Source: Shewanella acanthi (GTDB lineage: Bacteria > Pseudomonadota > Gammaproteobacteria > Enterobacterales > Shewanellaceae). Taken from it: a stretch of DNA of 64,000 nucleotides. This document shows, one piece after another, positions 9,417-19,690 of this stretch (position 1 is the first letter of the stretch; the number at the start of each line of letters is the position of its first letter). Below the pieces are notes generated by a model. It was not told where the DNA came from. It did no database searches and saw nothing but the letters and a program-made list of their open reading frames with translations. Made by a program: the position numbers and the translations under genes. The stretch is taken from NCBI RefSeq assembly GCF_019457475.1, contig NZ_CP080413.1, positions 310,001 through 374,000 on the forward strand, in the 5' to 3' direction.

Positions 9417-9827
9417 TTACTTCTTTTGGATATATTGCTGTAATACCGCCAGCATCGATGCACCCGATAAACCGATCATCATGGCACCATTCATCGCTTC
9501 AATTGGTCCGAGTAATTTCCATTTATCACTCATCACAATATCGCCATAGCCTAAGGTTGCGAAATTCACCCCTGAGTGATAAATCGCCTGATGTAAGGTG
9601 TCGAATTCGCCTAAGACGAAAAATAAGCAGCCCCAGGTGACGGTTTGTAAAAGGTTACCGATCATGACGATAGTAGTAATGCCAAATAGACCAAACACCC
9701 CCGCGATCATGCTATTACGTTCGTGCATCCGCTTATTGTAGAAACGCAGGCACCACATGGTTGCCAAGGATTGCAGCAACATATTCATTAAGATAATTGG
9801 CAAACCAACGGCTAATGCTAAAAACAT
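9417..9827 (-). CDS. Two-helix potassium-channel-like membrane protein
   Basis: Protein of 136 residues with hydrophobic segments near 1-27, 42-75 and 108-130. A pore loop carries the selectivity-filter-like TLGYGD, with GYGD at residues 93-96. This is the ion-channel (Ion_trans_2) family. The start ATG is one base after the stop of the DUF2955 gene and has AGGAGA upstream, so it is the last gene of the efflux operon. No ligand-binding or regulatory domain is present. Ion selectivity is inferred only from the filter motif. Confidence 0.8.
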   Translation of the reverse strand: MFLALAVGLPIILMNMLLQSLATMWCLRFYNKRMHERNSMIAGVFGLFGITTIVMIGNLLQTVTWGCLFFVLGEFDTLHQAIYHSGVNFATLGYGDIVMSDKWKLLGPIEAMNGAMMIGLSGASMLAVLQQYIQKK

Positions 9828-9828
9828 T

Positions 9829-10854
9829 TCATTCTCCTACAGGGGTTTCTGATACAGGTCGACCAGCGGGCCAGTGTTGTTCGAGGATCTTAAAACATAG
9901 CCAGCCGTAACCTGCGATGGCTAAATACAGACTGCAGCGCATTGATGCCGCTAGCCAAACGTCCTTGCCATTAGCACTATCGGCAATGGCTGGACCAAAA
10001 AGGATAAGGGCAGTGATCCAACTATTACTCCAGAATGATGCAGGAAAGCGCGTTGGCACGAGTTGAAGCATGCGTTGTGTTAGCCACAGGGTCATCAGGG
10101 TGAGCATAAGGACTAACATCAATAATGATGGCCAAATGCTTAATCCCATCCATAAGGCGAAGGCAAGCAGCGCGCCCACCAAGGTGGATAGCACCAGTTC
10201 ACGCCCCGCCTCTTTAGCATTAAGCAGGGTACTTTGCTGTGCCAGCATCACTGTTTTCATCACAGCAGGGATATAAAACGCAGGGTCGTTAAGGGCTAGA
10301 AACCAAATTGGCAACACAATTACGGTCGCACGCAGTGCCAGCCTTTTAGGGTGTTCTGGCGGTAATGGTTTTGGTTTATTCACCGCTGCAACGGGAGGCG
10401 GTGGGAACAGTGCATGGGCTGCTGCATTGACTAGGGTGCCAATCAGCATACCTACAGCGATTAGCTGCGCGATTGCGAGTGCGAGGGCTTGCTCAATTAA
10501 GCCTGCAATGGGGATGAGGGTAATCGCCATTGTTAACAACATGGCAAGTACGCCCTTGCCCGTAACCGACATCACCATCAAAAAGTAGAGTAGTAACGCA
10601 ACTAACAACACAGCGGCTAGGGGGTAATAATTTAATAGAGGTACTAACAAGACGCCTGCAGTCATGATAAGTGCCAGCAAGGTGCCACCAACGATGCCTT
10701 TTTTGAGGCTCAGCGCCTCACCGGGCATACAGAGTATGACCCAAGCCATAATGCAGCCAAGATGGGGCATAGGTAGCCCAAACCCAAAGCAGACAAAGAC
10801 CGCTAAACCTGTACCAACGCTAATCCTGAGTGCCGTAGTGTCTGCGGGGTGCAT
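9829..10854 (-). CDS. DUF2955/FUSC-like inner-membrane efflux component
   Basis: Hydrophobic protein of 341 residues from ATG 10854 with two clusters of membrane helices separated by a Pro-rich cytoplasmic linker (PPPPVAAVNKPKPLPPEHP), as in DUF2955 and AaeB-like proteins. It is likely the inner-membrane partner of the HlyD protein encoded just upstream. A TTG at 10866 would give 345 residues. ATG 10854 (MHPADTT) is preferred because GAGG, overlapping the HlyD stop, sits 6 nt upstream. Substrate unknown. Confidence 0.82.
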   Translation of the reverse strand: MHPADTTALRISVGTGLAVFVCFGFGLPMPHLGCIMAWVILCMPGEALSLKKGIVGGTLLALIMTAGVLLVPLLNYYPLAAVLLVALLLYFLMVMSVTGKGVLAMLLTMAITLIPIAGLIEQALALAIAQLIAVGMLIGTLVNAAAHALFPPPPVAAVNKPKPLPPEHPKRLALRATVIVLPIWFLALNDPAFYIPAVMKTVMLAQQSTLLNAKEAGRELVLSTLVGALLAFALWMGLSIWPSLLMLVLMLTLMTLWLTQRMLQLVPTRFPASFWSNSWITALILFGPAIADSANGKDVWLAASMRCSLYLAIAGYGWLCFKILEQHWPAGRPVSETPVGE

Positions 10855-10862
10855 ATTTGACC

Positions 10863-11957
10863 TCAATACAGGTACGAGAATAGGCTCATGAGTCGAATAT
10901 ACAGGGCGCCGAGGGGGTTAAGCAGGCTATGTTCCTCGCTGTAAATCAAGATATCGGCTTGACCTCCAACCCGTAAGTTTTCAGCGGGCGGCATATCATC
11001 GGGTGAGAAGGCAATTTTGACAGGAAAGCGCTGTGCTTGGCGCAGCCAGTCGCGACTATTACTGACGGAGGGTAAAGATCCAACAGCGTGCTTTTTACCA
11101 TCGTCAACACCATAGACAATGCTGCGGACTTCTCCGCTAAAAAGTTTGCCCGGCATGCTGTCGAGTAAAATTGATACCTTATCCCCAGGCTGCACATTGC
11201 CCAGATTGTTTTCGGTAAAATCAGCGGAAATCCATACATCGTGAATGGCAATCAGCGTCATGGCTGGAGTTCCTGCGCCGATAAATTGCCCCACATCGGT
11301 ATTTAAATCTGTAATTAAACCGCTGCTTGGCGCGACCACGTGGGTATTTTGTTTATCGCGCTCGGCTTTATTAACCGCGGAGCGGGCACTGAGAAGTTGC
11401 GAGTTGTTTTCACCACTAACCCCTGCCGCCTCTATTGCGCGTCTCACATCGGCTTCTGCCGCTGTGACTTGGCTGCTGGCTGTTTCACGAGAAGCTTGAG
11501 CCATTTCGAGTCGGCGCACTGAAATGGCCCCAGGGTCTTGGCGGTATAGGCGCTCTTGACGTTCCGCATCTTTTACGGCGTTGTTGTAGGATGCGCGCAT
11601 GGCTTCTAATTTCGCTTGGGCAGCTTTAACGCCTTCGCTATTGGCTTTAACACCACTGAGTACCGTTTCATAGTCGGATTTTGCTTTGGCTAGCGCGATA
11701 TCATAGGCCTCGGGATCGACATCAAAAAGTGCCTCGCCTTCAGTAACATCTTGATTATCTTTGACATAGACCTTAAGGATTTGCCCCGTGACTTCGGCTG
11801 TAATCGGTACAACAAAGGCCTGAATCCTTGCCTGAGAACTGTAGGGGGTCAGCCGGTCGGCCAAGAGATACCAGAACAGCAATATCACTATCAATGCCAA
11901 TAGGCCTAAGGTGGCATATTTACTGGCTTTTCCTGGAGCGGGTGCATTGTCAGTCAT
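10863..11957 (-). CDS. HlyD/EmrA-family periplasmic adaptor
   Basis: Membrane-fusion protein of 364 residues. One N-terminal membrane helix (about 16-34, LGLLALIVILLFWYLLA) is followed by a lipoyl/barrel-sandwich half (VVPITAEVTGQILKVYVKDNQDVTEG), a long alpha-helical hairpin (about 85-190) and the second half (VVAPSSGLITDLNTDVGQFIGAG), then a beta-barrel. It bridges an inner-membrane pump to the outer-membrane factor encoded 13 bp upstream. AAGGGA precedes the ATG. Substrate unknown. Confidence 0.9.
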   Translation of the reverse strand: MTDNAPAPGKASKYATLGLLALIVILLFWYLLADRLTPYSSQARIQAFVVPITAEVTGQILKVYVKDNQDVTEGEALFDVDPEAYDIALAKAKSDYETVLSGVKANSEGVKAAQAKLEAMRASYNNAVKDAERQERLYRQDPGAISVRRLEMAQASRETASSQVTAAEADVRRAIEAAGVSGENNSQLLSARSAVNKAERDKQNTHVVAPSSGLITDLNTDVGQFIGAGTPAMTLIAIHDVWISADFTENNLGNVQPGDKVSILLDSMPGKLFSGEVRSIVYGVDDGKKHAVGSLPSVSNSRDWLRQAQRFPVKIAFSPDDMPPAENLRVGGQADILIYSEEHSLLNPLGALYIRLMSLFSYLY

Positions 11958-11970
11958 TCACAATTCCCTT

Positions 11971-13503
11971 TTAATGAGTCGATGGAGATTGGGCGCTTAG
12001 CTCAGCTCCAGCTTTTGGTTGGCTGCTATCGAGTAATGGGGTCCAGTCATCTCGTGAGCGAAGCTGTTTCTCTACCTCTGGAGTAACTAATGGGCGCAGT
12101 CGCCCTTGCTCCCACCCTCCACCAAGCGCTTTGTAAAGACGAATGAGGTTAGCGATATGCGCGCCGCGACTGTTAACGAGCTGAGCTTGTTGGCTAAACA
12201 GGGCACGTTGAGATTCTAATACCCGTTGAAAATCCGCCATTCCCTCGCGATAACGGGTATTAGCGATTTCGAGTGATCGTTTAGCGGCTTCGCCTGTCTG
12301 TGTGAGCAGCTTAATTTCGGTCTCGCTGTTGGCGTAGGCGATAGCGGCATCATCGACCTCCCGTGCGGCATTAAATACAGTTTCACGATAGAGTTCATGG
12401 ACTTGCCAAAAAACCGCATCTTCCACTAATACTTGGTTAGTTAATCTGCCGCTGTCGAGAATATTCCAGCTTATCGATGGACCCACGCCCCAAGAAAAAA
12501 CGGAATGGCCACTGCCTGTGGCATTAATCCCTAGGGTGCCTGCGAGGGTTATCGATGGATACAGATCGCTTTCTGCAATACCAATCAGCGCCGATTGGGC
12601 GGCAAGTTGGCGCTCAGCGGTCCTGATATCTGGGCGGCGACGTAATAAATCAGCTGGCATTTCAGCGACTAATGCCAATTTCCCCTCAGGGATAACCCCC
12701 GTATTACTCGCCATTTCTGGCAAGGGGCCAGGTGCTCTTGCCAAAATCGTGCTGAGTGCATTTTGGCTCTGGCGCAGATTGGTCTCTAACTGCGGGATAG
12801 TTGATAGGGTTGCTAAGTATTGAGTCTTAGCTTGTTGTACATCCAGCTCGGCGGTATTACCGCTGTTAAATTGACGTTGGGTGATCTCTAAGCTGCGCGC
12901 TTGGATCTGGGCATTTTCATTGGCAATTTGCAGCTGTGCCTCAAGGGTACGAATCGTCACGTACAGCTGGGCAACCTGGGCAATCATCAATACTTGTACA
13001 TCGTCGTACTGAGCGATAGTGGCAAAATAGCTGGCATCGGCTGCTTCGATACTGCGCTGAAATTTACCCCAAAAATCGAGCTCCCAGCCCAAATTAAAGG
13101 CTGCGCCGTAACTGCTGCCTGAGGTGCTTTTGCCGCTTTGAGTTTGTCCGGCACCAAGCCACTGGGCTGTAGCTTGGGTGAGTTGGGGATTCTTAAGACT
13201 CTCTGCTATGCCAAGTTGAGCCTGTGCGGCAAGAATCCGTAATCCCGCAATACGTACATCGGGATTTTTCAGCATGGCTTCATGAATCAAGGCACTGAGC
13301 GCAGGGTCGTTAAGTTGGGTCCACCATTGCTGGTAATCTTTGGCCGTTGGCGCCCCGCTAAATAGCTGCGTTTTAGCACTTTGCCACGCTTCAATCTCAG
13401 GTACTACGGGACGTTGATAATCAGGCCCTAGCACAGTACAGCCACTGAGTAGCACGCATACCCCGCCAACCACTAAGCGGGGAACAAAGCGATCAATTAT
13501 CAT
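11971..13503 (-). CDS. NodT-family outer-membrane efflux lipoprotein
   Basis: TolC-like outer-membrane factor of 510 residues. The signal ends with a lipobox (GGVCVLLSGC), followed by TVLGPDYQRPVVPEIEAW, typical of the OprM/NodT family. Two internally repeated helical hairpin domains carry the conserved DLLRRRPDIRTAERQLAA motif. It overlaps the upstream permease gene by 11 bp and precedes the HlyD gene, so a complete tripartite system is encoded in one operon. Confidence 0.92.
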   Translation of the reverse strand: MIIDRFVPRLVVGGVCVLLSGCTVLGPDYQRPVVPEIEAWQSAKTQLFSGAPTAKDYQQWWTQLNDPALSALIHEAMLKNPDVRIAGLRILAAQAQLGIAESLKNPQLTQATAQWLGAGQTQSGKSTSGSSYGAAFNLGWELDFWGKFQRSIEAADASYFATIAQYDDVQVLMIAQVAQLYVTIRTLEAQLQIANENAQIQARSLEITQRQFNSGNTAELDVQQAKTQYLATLSTIPQLETNLRQSQNALSTILARAPGPLPEMASNTGVIPEGKLALVAEMPADLLRRRPDIRTAERQLAAQSALIGIAESDLYPSITLAGTLGINATGSGHSVFSWGVGPSISWNILDSGRLTNQVLVEDAVFWQVHELYRETVFNAAREVDDAAIAYANSETEIKLLTQTGEAAKRSLEIANTRYREGMADFQRVLESQRALFSQQAQLVNSRGAHIANLIRLYKALGGGWEQGRLRPLVTPEVEKQLRSRDDWTPLLDSSQPKAGAELSAQSPSTH

Positions 13504-14602
13504 CTTGCTCTCTCAATTCATCTTCGAGGCCTTCATCCACCCACATCATAAAGATGCGGTATCCGATAGACAGTAGCGTGGCACCAATAAACATACCTAG
13601 GATGCCGCTGGTGGCCATACCGCCTAAGGCCCCGATGAGCACCACTGGCATGGGAGCATCAACGCCGCGTCCGAGAAAGATGGGTTTGAGCACGTTATCC
13701 ACCGCCCCCGCAAGCATCATCAACACTGTATAGATAATGCTTAATAATGTGCCGTTGTCACCTGCCATCCAGATATAGGCAATGGCTGGCAAAGTGACTA
13801 ATAAGGCAGGGATTTGAGCAATACCTAGCACTAAGACCACCACAAAGAAGATACCCACGGCAGGGATACCCGCAAAGGTCATCACAATACCGACTAACAA
13901 TGCTTGAATGAATGCGACACCAATAACGCCGAGGGCAACGGCACGAATAGTAGAGGAACAGATGTTGATCAATTTTGCGCCCCGTTCAGGTCCCGCAATG
14001 CGAATTGCTATCCGAGTTGAACTCTTAGCGCCTGCATGGCCATAGGCCATCATGACGCCTGCGATAATAAAAGAGAACATGCTCAGTAATAAACTACCAC
14101 TGATGCTCGCAAGCGCATGAAGCACTTGTTTTACGGCATCGCCTAAGTGTGGTTGTAGGCTTTTGACTAACGAAGGTAAGTCGGTGGAGGCTTTTTGCCA
14201 AACGCCATAAACTTTTTTACCAACGAGGGGGATATTGGCAATGCTTTCCTTTGGTGCAGGGACTTCGAGGGTGTTTTGAGATACGCGCTCAACAAGGCTG
14301 CCCATGTTATCTGCCATTGAGCTCACCATCCAAATCGTCGGTAACACCAATATCATTAAGCCAAGCACAATCAATAGGGTAGCGGCTCTACCCTGTTTAT
14401 CATTTAGCCGCTTAGCGACGCGTTGGTGAAAGGGGAAGATGACCACGGCGAGGATCACGGCCCACAACATGAGATTCAAAAAGGGGGAGAAGATAGTGAA
14501 GCAGAATGAAGCTAGCGCGAGTAACATGCCAAACTTAATGAACATGTCTAAAAACTTAGTGACGATACGGTTTTCGACCGCTATGATTTCCTTGTTTTCC
14601 AT
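13493..14602 (-). CDS. AI-2E/PerM family transporter
   Basis: Polytopic membrane protein of 369 residues. Two N-terminal helices (about 18-55), a periplasmic or amphipathic central region (about 85-150) and a cluster of four to five C-terminal helices match the AI-2E/PerM family, including the AGGAVDNVLKPIFLGRG-like signature. Relatives export autoinducer-2 or work as sodium/proton antiporters. It heads the five-gene operon with the outer-membrane factor, adaptor, DUF2955 protein and channel protein, which suggests a linked transport role. That role is inference. Confidence 0.85.
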   Translation of the reverse strand: MENKEIIAVENRIVTKFLDMFIKFGMLLALASFCFTIFSPFLNLMLWAVILAVVIFPFHQRVAKRLNDKQGRAATLLIVLGLMILVLPTIWMVSSMADNMGSLVERVSQNTLEVPAPKESIANIPLVGKKVYGVWQKASTDLPSLVKSLQPHLGDAVKQVLHALASISGSLLLSMFSFIIAGVMMAYGHAGAKSSTRIAIRIAGPERGAKLINICSSTIRAVALGVIGVAFIQALLVGIVMTFAGIPAVGIFFVVVLVLGIAQIPALLVTLPAIAYIWMAGDNGTLLSIIYTVLMMLAGAVDNVLKPIFLGRGVDAPMPVVLIGALGGMATSGILGMFIGATLLSIGYRIFMMWVDEGLEDELREQDDN

Positions 14603-15029
14603 TCCGTTATTACCTCAACGAGTTATAAATCTATAACTTGAATCATCTGTATTTGTACGGAACTACAGATTCCTGATTACATATTTTGGTGCGGGATGAT
14701 TAGGCGAACCTTTAAGTGTAACTAATCATTATTATCATCAATGCACAGAGACCAATTACAGAATGAAATGTATCAACTCTTTATAAATGTCATCCCACAG
14801 TTCAATCTTTGTACCATTTTTATATTAGTTTAGATTCCACAAAGAGTTTGAATTTATTCCTTAATAAAGTCGTGGAAGTGATAAATGTCATGCAAAAGTC
14901 GAACTCGGTTCCACATTGTCCTTTACCGCATTCTGTCCATTTTTTAATTCAGTCATCAAAGACACAATAAAAGCAGGGTGCAAAAGTGCATTTGTGCATT
15001 GAGTGGCGTGTCAGGTAGCAGGGCAAGGA
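14603..15029. other. Upstream region of the efflux operon
   Basis: AT-rich spacer without an ORF. A 7-bp inverted repeat (ATCTGTA at 14645-14651, TACAGAT at 14664-14670, 12-bp spacer) lies 43-68 bp upstream of the permease start and could be an operator. Nothing else is supportable. Confidence 0.35.
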
Positions 15030-15187
15030 GATAATGGGGGCTGTTTCGACGGATGGTTGTGTGAGTCGACAATTAAACGACCTCTAAAAAGACAAGAGTA
15101 GATAGATAGGTAAACGCTCGGGAGAGTAAAAACTCGATTTTGTTAATGCCAAGAAGCAAAAAGCCTGAATTGCTTCAGGCTTTTTTA
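15030..15187 (+). ncRNA. Candidate small RNA antiparallel to fis
   Basis: The hairpin at 15163-15180 (GCCTGAA, TTGC, TTCAGGC) is followed on the plus strand by six T, a better intrinsic terminator on plus than on minus. There is no plus-strand gene upstream to need it. A GATAAT -10-like hexamer at 15030-15035 with a weak -35 (GTGTCA, 16-bp spacing) would start an RNA of about 145 nt. The same hairpin also serves as the fis terminator on minus. The promoter is weak, so this is tentative. Confidence 0.3.
15161..15186. terminator. Bidirectional hairpin terminator downstream of fis
   Basis: AAAAGCCTGAA, TTGC, TTCAGGCTTTTTT: a 7-bp stem flanked by A-run and T-run, usable on both strands. It lies 25 bp past the fis stop on minus. 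Confidence 0.8.
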
Positions 15188-15211
15188 ATACAACAGCTTA
15201 ATCCTAAAGGA

Positions 15212-16502
<1,291 letters not shown>

Positions 16503-16647
16503 TCTATGTTTCACCTTAGCTCTTCAAAGGGGCGCTATAGTAGCCCTTTTTATGGGCCGTGAAAAGGTCAATAAATGACCTAGAAGCAATTTTTTTTCTT
16601 GACTTTTTACGTGTGAGACGTAATTGGCAAAATCGGCCTAAACCAGT

Positions 16648-16668
16648 GGTGGCGCTTGCTGCGCCACC
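16648..16668 (-). terminator. Hairpin downstream of prmA
   Basis: GGTGGCGC and GCGCCACC (16648-16655, 16661-16668) form a perfect 8-bp stem 9 bp past the prmA stop. The following minus-strand bases (ACTGGTTTAGG) are only weakly U-rich. Confidence 0.5.
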
Positions 16669-16676
16669 CATTAGCT

Positions 16677-17558
16677 CTATTTACGTACGCCTGTCAAGCG
16701 GCTCCAATCTTCTTTATAGGATGGCTCATCCATATCGAACCATTGGCTGTAAAACTCTGCAATTTCCAGCGCTTGTTCACGCAGCAAACCAGAAAGGGCT
16801 AATTTACCGCCCACTTTTACGCGTTCGGCAATCAGTGGCGCCAGTTCGCGCAATGGGCCTGCAAGGATATTGGCCACTAAAACGTCGGCTTTAAGATCGG
16901 CGGGTTGATCTTCGGGGAGGTAAAGTTCGAGTCTGTCGGCAACATCGTTACGTTCGGCATTGGCCTTGGAAGCATCAATGGCTTGATAGTCGATGTCGAT
17001 ACCTGTGACGCGTTTGGCGCCCAGTTTGAGGGCAGCAACGGCTAAAATGCCTGAGCCACAGCCAAAGTCGATCACTTCTTCTTGACTTAAATCTAAGCTG
17101 TCTAACCACTCTAAACAGAGTGCAGTCGTTGGGTGAGTCCCCGTACCAAACGCAAGGCCCGGGTCTAAGATCACGTTAACAGCATTAGGATCTGGCACTT
17201 CGCGCCAGCTTGGGCAAATCCATAAACGTTCACCAAACTGGATGGGGTGATAGTTGTCCATCCATTCGCGAACCCAGTCTTTGTCCTCAATCTGCTCAAC
17301 CTTATGGCCAAAGTTTTCGCCTAAAAATGGCAGGGTTTTGAGCATATCGATGGTTGGGCTTAAGTCCATGTCTGCCTCGAATAGGGCGACAACCACGGTA
17401 TCACGCCACAGTGGGGTTTCACCTAATTTAGGTTCAAAAATGGGGGTGTCTTTACCATCTTCGAAGGTAATAGAAACAGCGCCTTCTTCCAGTAGTAAGT
17501 CGCTGATAGTTTCAGCATCATCACTGTTGGTATTAATGCGAAGTTGGATCCAAGGCAT
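16677..17558 (-). CDS. prmA: Ribosomal protein L11 methyltransferase
   Basis: SAM-dependent methyltransferase that trimethylates ribosomal protein L11. It has 293 residues, normal length. An N-terminal substrate-recognition domain starts [10 protein letters not shown] and contains [10 protein letters not shown]. The Rossmann catalytic domain has [34 protein letters not shown] and the NILA motif ([11 protein letters not shown]). It precedes dusB-fis, a common gammaproteobacterial order. Confidence 0.97.
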   Translation of the reverse strand: MPWIQLRINTNSDDAETISDLLLEEGAVSITFEDGKDTPIFEPKLGETPLWRDTVVVALFEADMDLSPTIDMLKTLPFLGENFGHKVEQIEDKDWVREWMDNYHPIQFGERLWICPSWREVPDPNAVNVILDPGLAFGTGTHPTTALCLEWLDSLDLSQEEVIDFGCGSGILAVAALKLGAKRVTGIDIDYQAIDASKANAERNDVADRLELYLPEDQPADLKADVLVANILAGPLRELAPLIAERVKVGGKLALSGLLREQALEIAEFYSQWFDMDEPSYKEDWSRLTGVRK

Positions 17559-18019
17559 GGAGATATCCTGTGGCTAGGTTTAAAAAATATTGGCCTATTG
17601 TATACCGAAACCGCGCTAAATTGCAGGATAGCCCTGTAATTTAAGCTCATCGATAAAGGAACGTTAACGGGTATGACATAGGGGAATATCGATGTGAGTG
17701 ACTGCGATGTTGTTGGGATTGGCAACAGAGGTCTTACATTTATCTCTCGCTAATACAGAGAGTTAATTAATATCCCATTTCATGCAGCTAAAATCAGCTT
17801 GTTGTTTTGTATGATATCTTAACATTATGAAATTTATTGGTTAATTGGTTTTACCTTTGTTTGATTGTTATGTCGGCTTTTGTGATCCCCTTCTAAGAGT
17901 GGGCAGTAAAGAAGTGAGTTGCTTCACGCTTTAAATTTATCCATCTGAATCCGCTGTTAAGTTGCTGCTATGTTTTAGGCTGCACAGTGGTGTCGACTAA
18001 CCAGCAGAAGGTAAGCAAG
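17559..18019. other. Divergent region between prmA and the frd operon
   Basis: About 460 bp, AT-rich, no ORF. TGTGATC at 17881-17887 resembles the left half of a CRP site, but the right half (TCTAA) is poor. Shewanella uses CRP to control anaerobic respiration, so this is the most plausible regulatory spot. I do not call it a site. Confidence 0.3.
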
Positions 18020-18748
18020 ATGACAAGCGTGACGCGAATTCACAACAGGGTGAGGATTAAGGGGATTGGCCACCCTTGGTCGGCGAGGGCCGACAGATTG
18101 CAAAGCGCGACAGGCATTATGCTTGGGGGCTTTTTATTGCTACATATGCACTTTGAATCCAGCATTCTGCTCGGTAAAGAGGCTTTTTATCGTGTCGTGC
18201 AAATGCTTGAAGGCGGCATGTTTAGCAGCACTGGCCATGGCTTCCCTATTGTGACCAAACTTTTTTCCGTGTTTATGCTGCTGGTGGTGATTACCCATGC
18301 GGCTGTTGCTTTAAGGCGTTTTCCGGCTCAACTTGGTCAGTGGCGTGCACTGCGCTCCCACCTAGGGGGAATTAACCACAGGGATACCCATGCTTGGTTT
18401 TGGCAGTTAATCACCGGTTTCATCCTGTTTTTCCTCGTGCCAGTGCACCTCTTTACCATGATCCTTAATCCCGAAATTGGCCCGCACTTATCGGCAGAGC
18501 GGGTGTACCACGACAATGCTTGGCTGCTGTATGCGTTATTGCTGCCAGCTGTCGTTATCCATGCGCTGATTGGGCTTTACCGTGTGGCGGTAAAGTGGGG
18601 CATTACTCAGCACCGCAGTGGCCTACGTAAAATCGCTAAAGTATTGATTGTATATTTGTTGTGTCTAGGGATCGCCAGTTTAGTGTCGTACGTGATTATT
18701 GGTAGCGATCTCGGTGTGCCAGTAACGCCCTATATACCTAATCATTAA
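18020..18748 (+). CDS. frdC: Fumarate reductase cytochrome b subunit, first copy
   Basis: Diheme membrane anchor of a Wolinella-type quinol:fumarate reductase. Five membrane helices carry histidines in the expected places: LLLHMHF, VVITHAAVAL, VPVHLF and VVIHALIGLYRVAVKWG. I choose ATG 18020 because AGAAGG lies 8 nt upstream. An in-frame GTG at 17987 would add 11 residues. It is followed 210 bp later by a second cytochrome b gene, then frdA and frdB. The intergenic stretch contains a 9-bp hairpin. Confidence 0.88.
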   Translation: MTSVTRIHNRVRIKGIGHPWSARADRLQSATGIMLGGFLLLHMHFESSILLGKEAFYRVVQMLEGGMFSSTGHGFPIVTKLFSVFMLLVVITHAAVALRRFPAQLGQWRALRSHLGGINHRDTHAWFWQLITGFILFFLVPVHLFTMILNPEIGPHLSAERVYHDNAWLLYALLLPAVVIHALIGLYRVAVKWGITQHRSGLRKIAKVLIVYLLCLGIASLVSYVIIGSDLGVPVTPYIPNH

Positions 18749-18768
18749 ATAGATTTTACTGATTCAAT

Positions 18769-18792
18769 TTGCTTCTTTAGTCGAAGAAGCAA
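18769..18792. other. Hairpin between the two cytochrome b genes
   Basis: TTGCTTCTT (18769-18777), 6-nt loop, AAGAAGCAA (18784-18792): a perfect 9-bp stem 20 bp after the first frdC-like gene. No U-run follows, so this is an mRNA processing or attenuation candidate. Confidence 0.45.
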
Positions 18793-18958
18793 GGCAAGCT
18801 ATTGTTTCGCTACTACTATTTAAGCATTAGGTTAACTATTCGCATTCTGTTTGATCTAACACAGGATTTTTAAAGATTTTGTGCGCGATAGTTGAGTCTA
18901 AGGTTGGAATCTAATTGGGTTGGCAAGTGACTGCCACACCACGCATGGGGCGAAAACA

Positions 18959-19630
18959 ATGGCAATCAAACTCAGTATAAAAAAATGGAGTGCCTGGCTG
19001 GATGTGAGCCAGAGTCTGTCCGGGGTGATTTTAGCGGTGTTTTTATGGACGCACCTCGTTTTGGTGTCGTCAATTTTATTGGGGGGCGAGGCTATGAATT
19101 TTGTCGCTCGCGCAATGGAACTGAGTTTCCTTTCCCCCGATGGCCATGGTTACCCTTGGGTGGTGTCCTGCATTGCTGTGGGCATTGCGGCGCTGGCCTT
19201 AGTGCATGTGCTGGTGGCTCTGCAAAAACTGCCAATGAGCTTGCGTCAGCAACGATCTTTACGCCAGCAAATGCAGGTGATTAATCACAGTGATACTCGC
19301 CTTTGGCGTTGGCAGGCCATTACGGGCGTAGTCATTCTGCTGTTATTGCCCGTGCATTTGTGGCTTATCGGCTCAGCCCCCGAAACCATTGGCCCACAGG
19401 GCAGTGCCGAGCGTATCTGGAACCAAGGCGTGTGGATGGTATATCTGCCTCTGTTATTCACCGTAGAGCTGCACGCCGCTATTGGGATTTACCGAGTGGC
19501 ATTGAAATGGGGCGCCGCTCGCGACTTAAACAGCCGCAGCCGATTACGCAAAATTAAAACCATAGTGAGCGTGTTGTTTGTGGTAGTGGGAGTTGCCTCG
19601 TTGTTGGCCTTTCTGCCCCATGCTAGTTAG
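18959..19630 (+). CDS. frdC: Fumarate reductase cytochrome b subunit, second copy
   Basis: Second five-helix diheme cytochrome b, clearly homologous to the first but divergent. It keeps the histidine positions (FLWTHLVLVSS, ALVHVLVAL, LPVHLWL, VELHAAIGIYRVALKWG) and the shared MSLRQQRSLRQQM-like loop. ATG 18959 (MAIKLSIKKW) gives 223 residues, the length of a minimal FrdC, with GGGGCG upstream. An in-frame upstream extension to 18920 is possible. It lies 60 bp before frdA, so it is the better candidate for the FrdAB anchor. Confidence 0.88.
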   Translation: MAIKLSIKKWSAWLDVSQSLSGVILAVFLWTHLVLVSSILLGGEAMNFVARAMELSFLSPDGHGYPWVVSCIAVGIAALALVHVLVALQKLPMSLRQQRSLRQQMQVINHSDTRLWRWQAITGVVILLLLPVHLWLIGSAPETIGPQGSAERIWNQGVWMVYLPLLFTVELHAAIGIYRVALKWGAARDLNSRSRLRKIKTIVSVLFVVVGVASLLAFLPHAS

Positions 19631-19690
19631 CTAAATAATTAAATACATGAACCTGACGACAATAGCCGTACCCAATAGTAAGGAGCAGGC

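Noticed and set aside
15036..15187. A tmRNA gene
   Set aside because: Only the first bases resemble ssrA. The length before the terminator is about 150 nt, and no tRNA-like acceptor end or tag-peptide ORF is visible.
17881..17897. CRP site upstream of frd
   Set aside because: Only the left half (TGTGATC) matches; the right half is poor.
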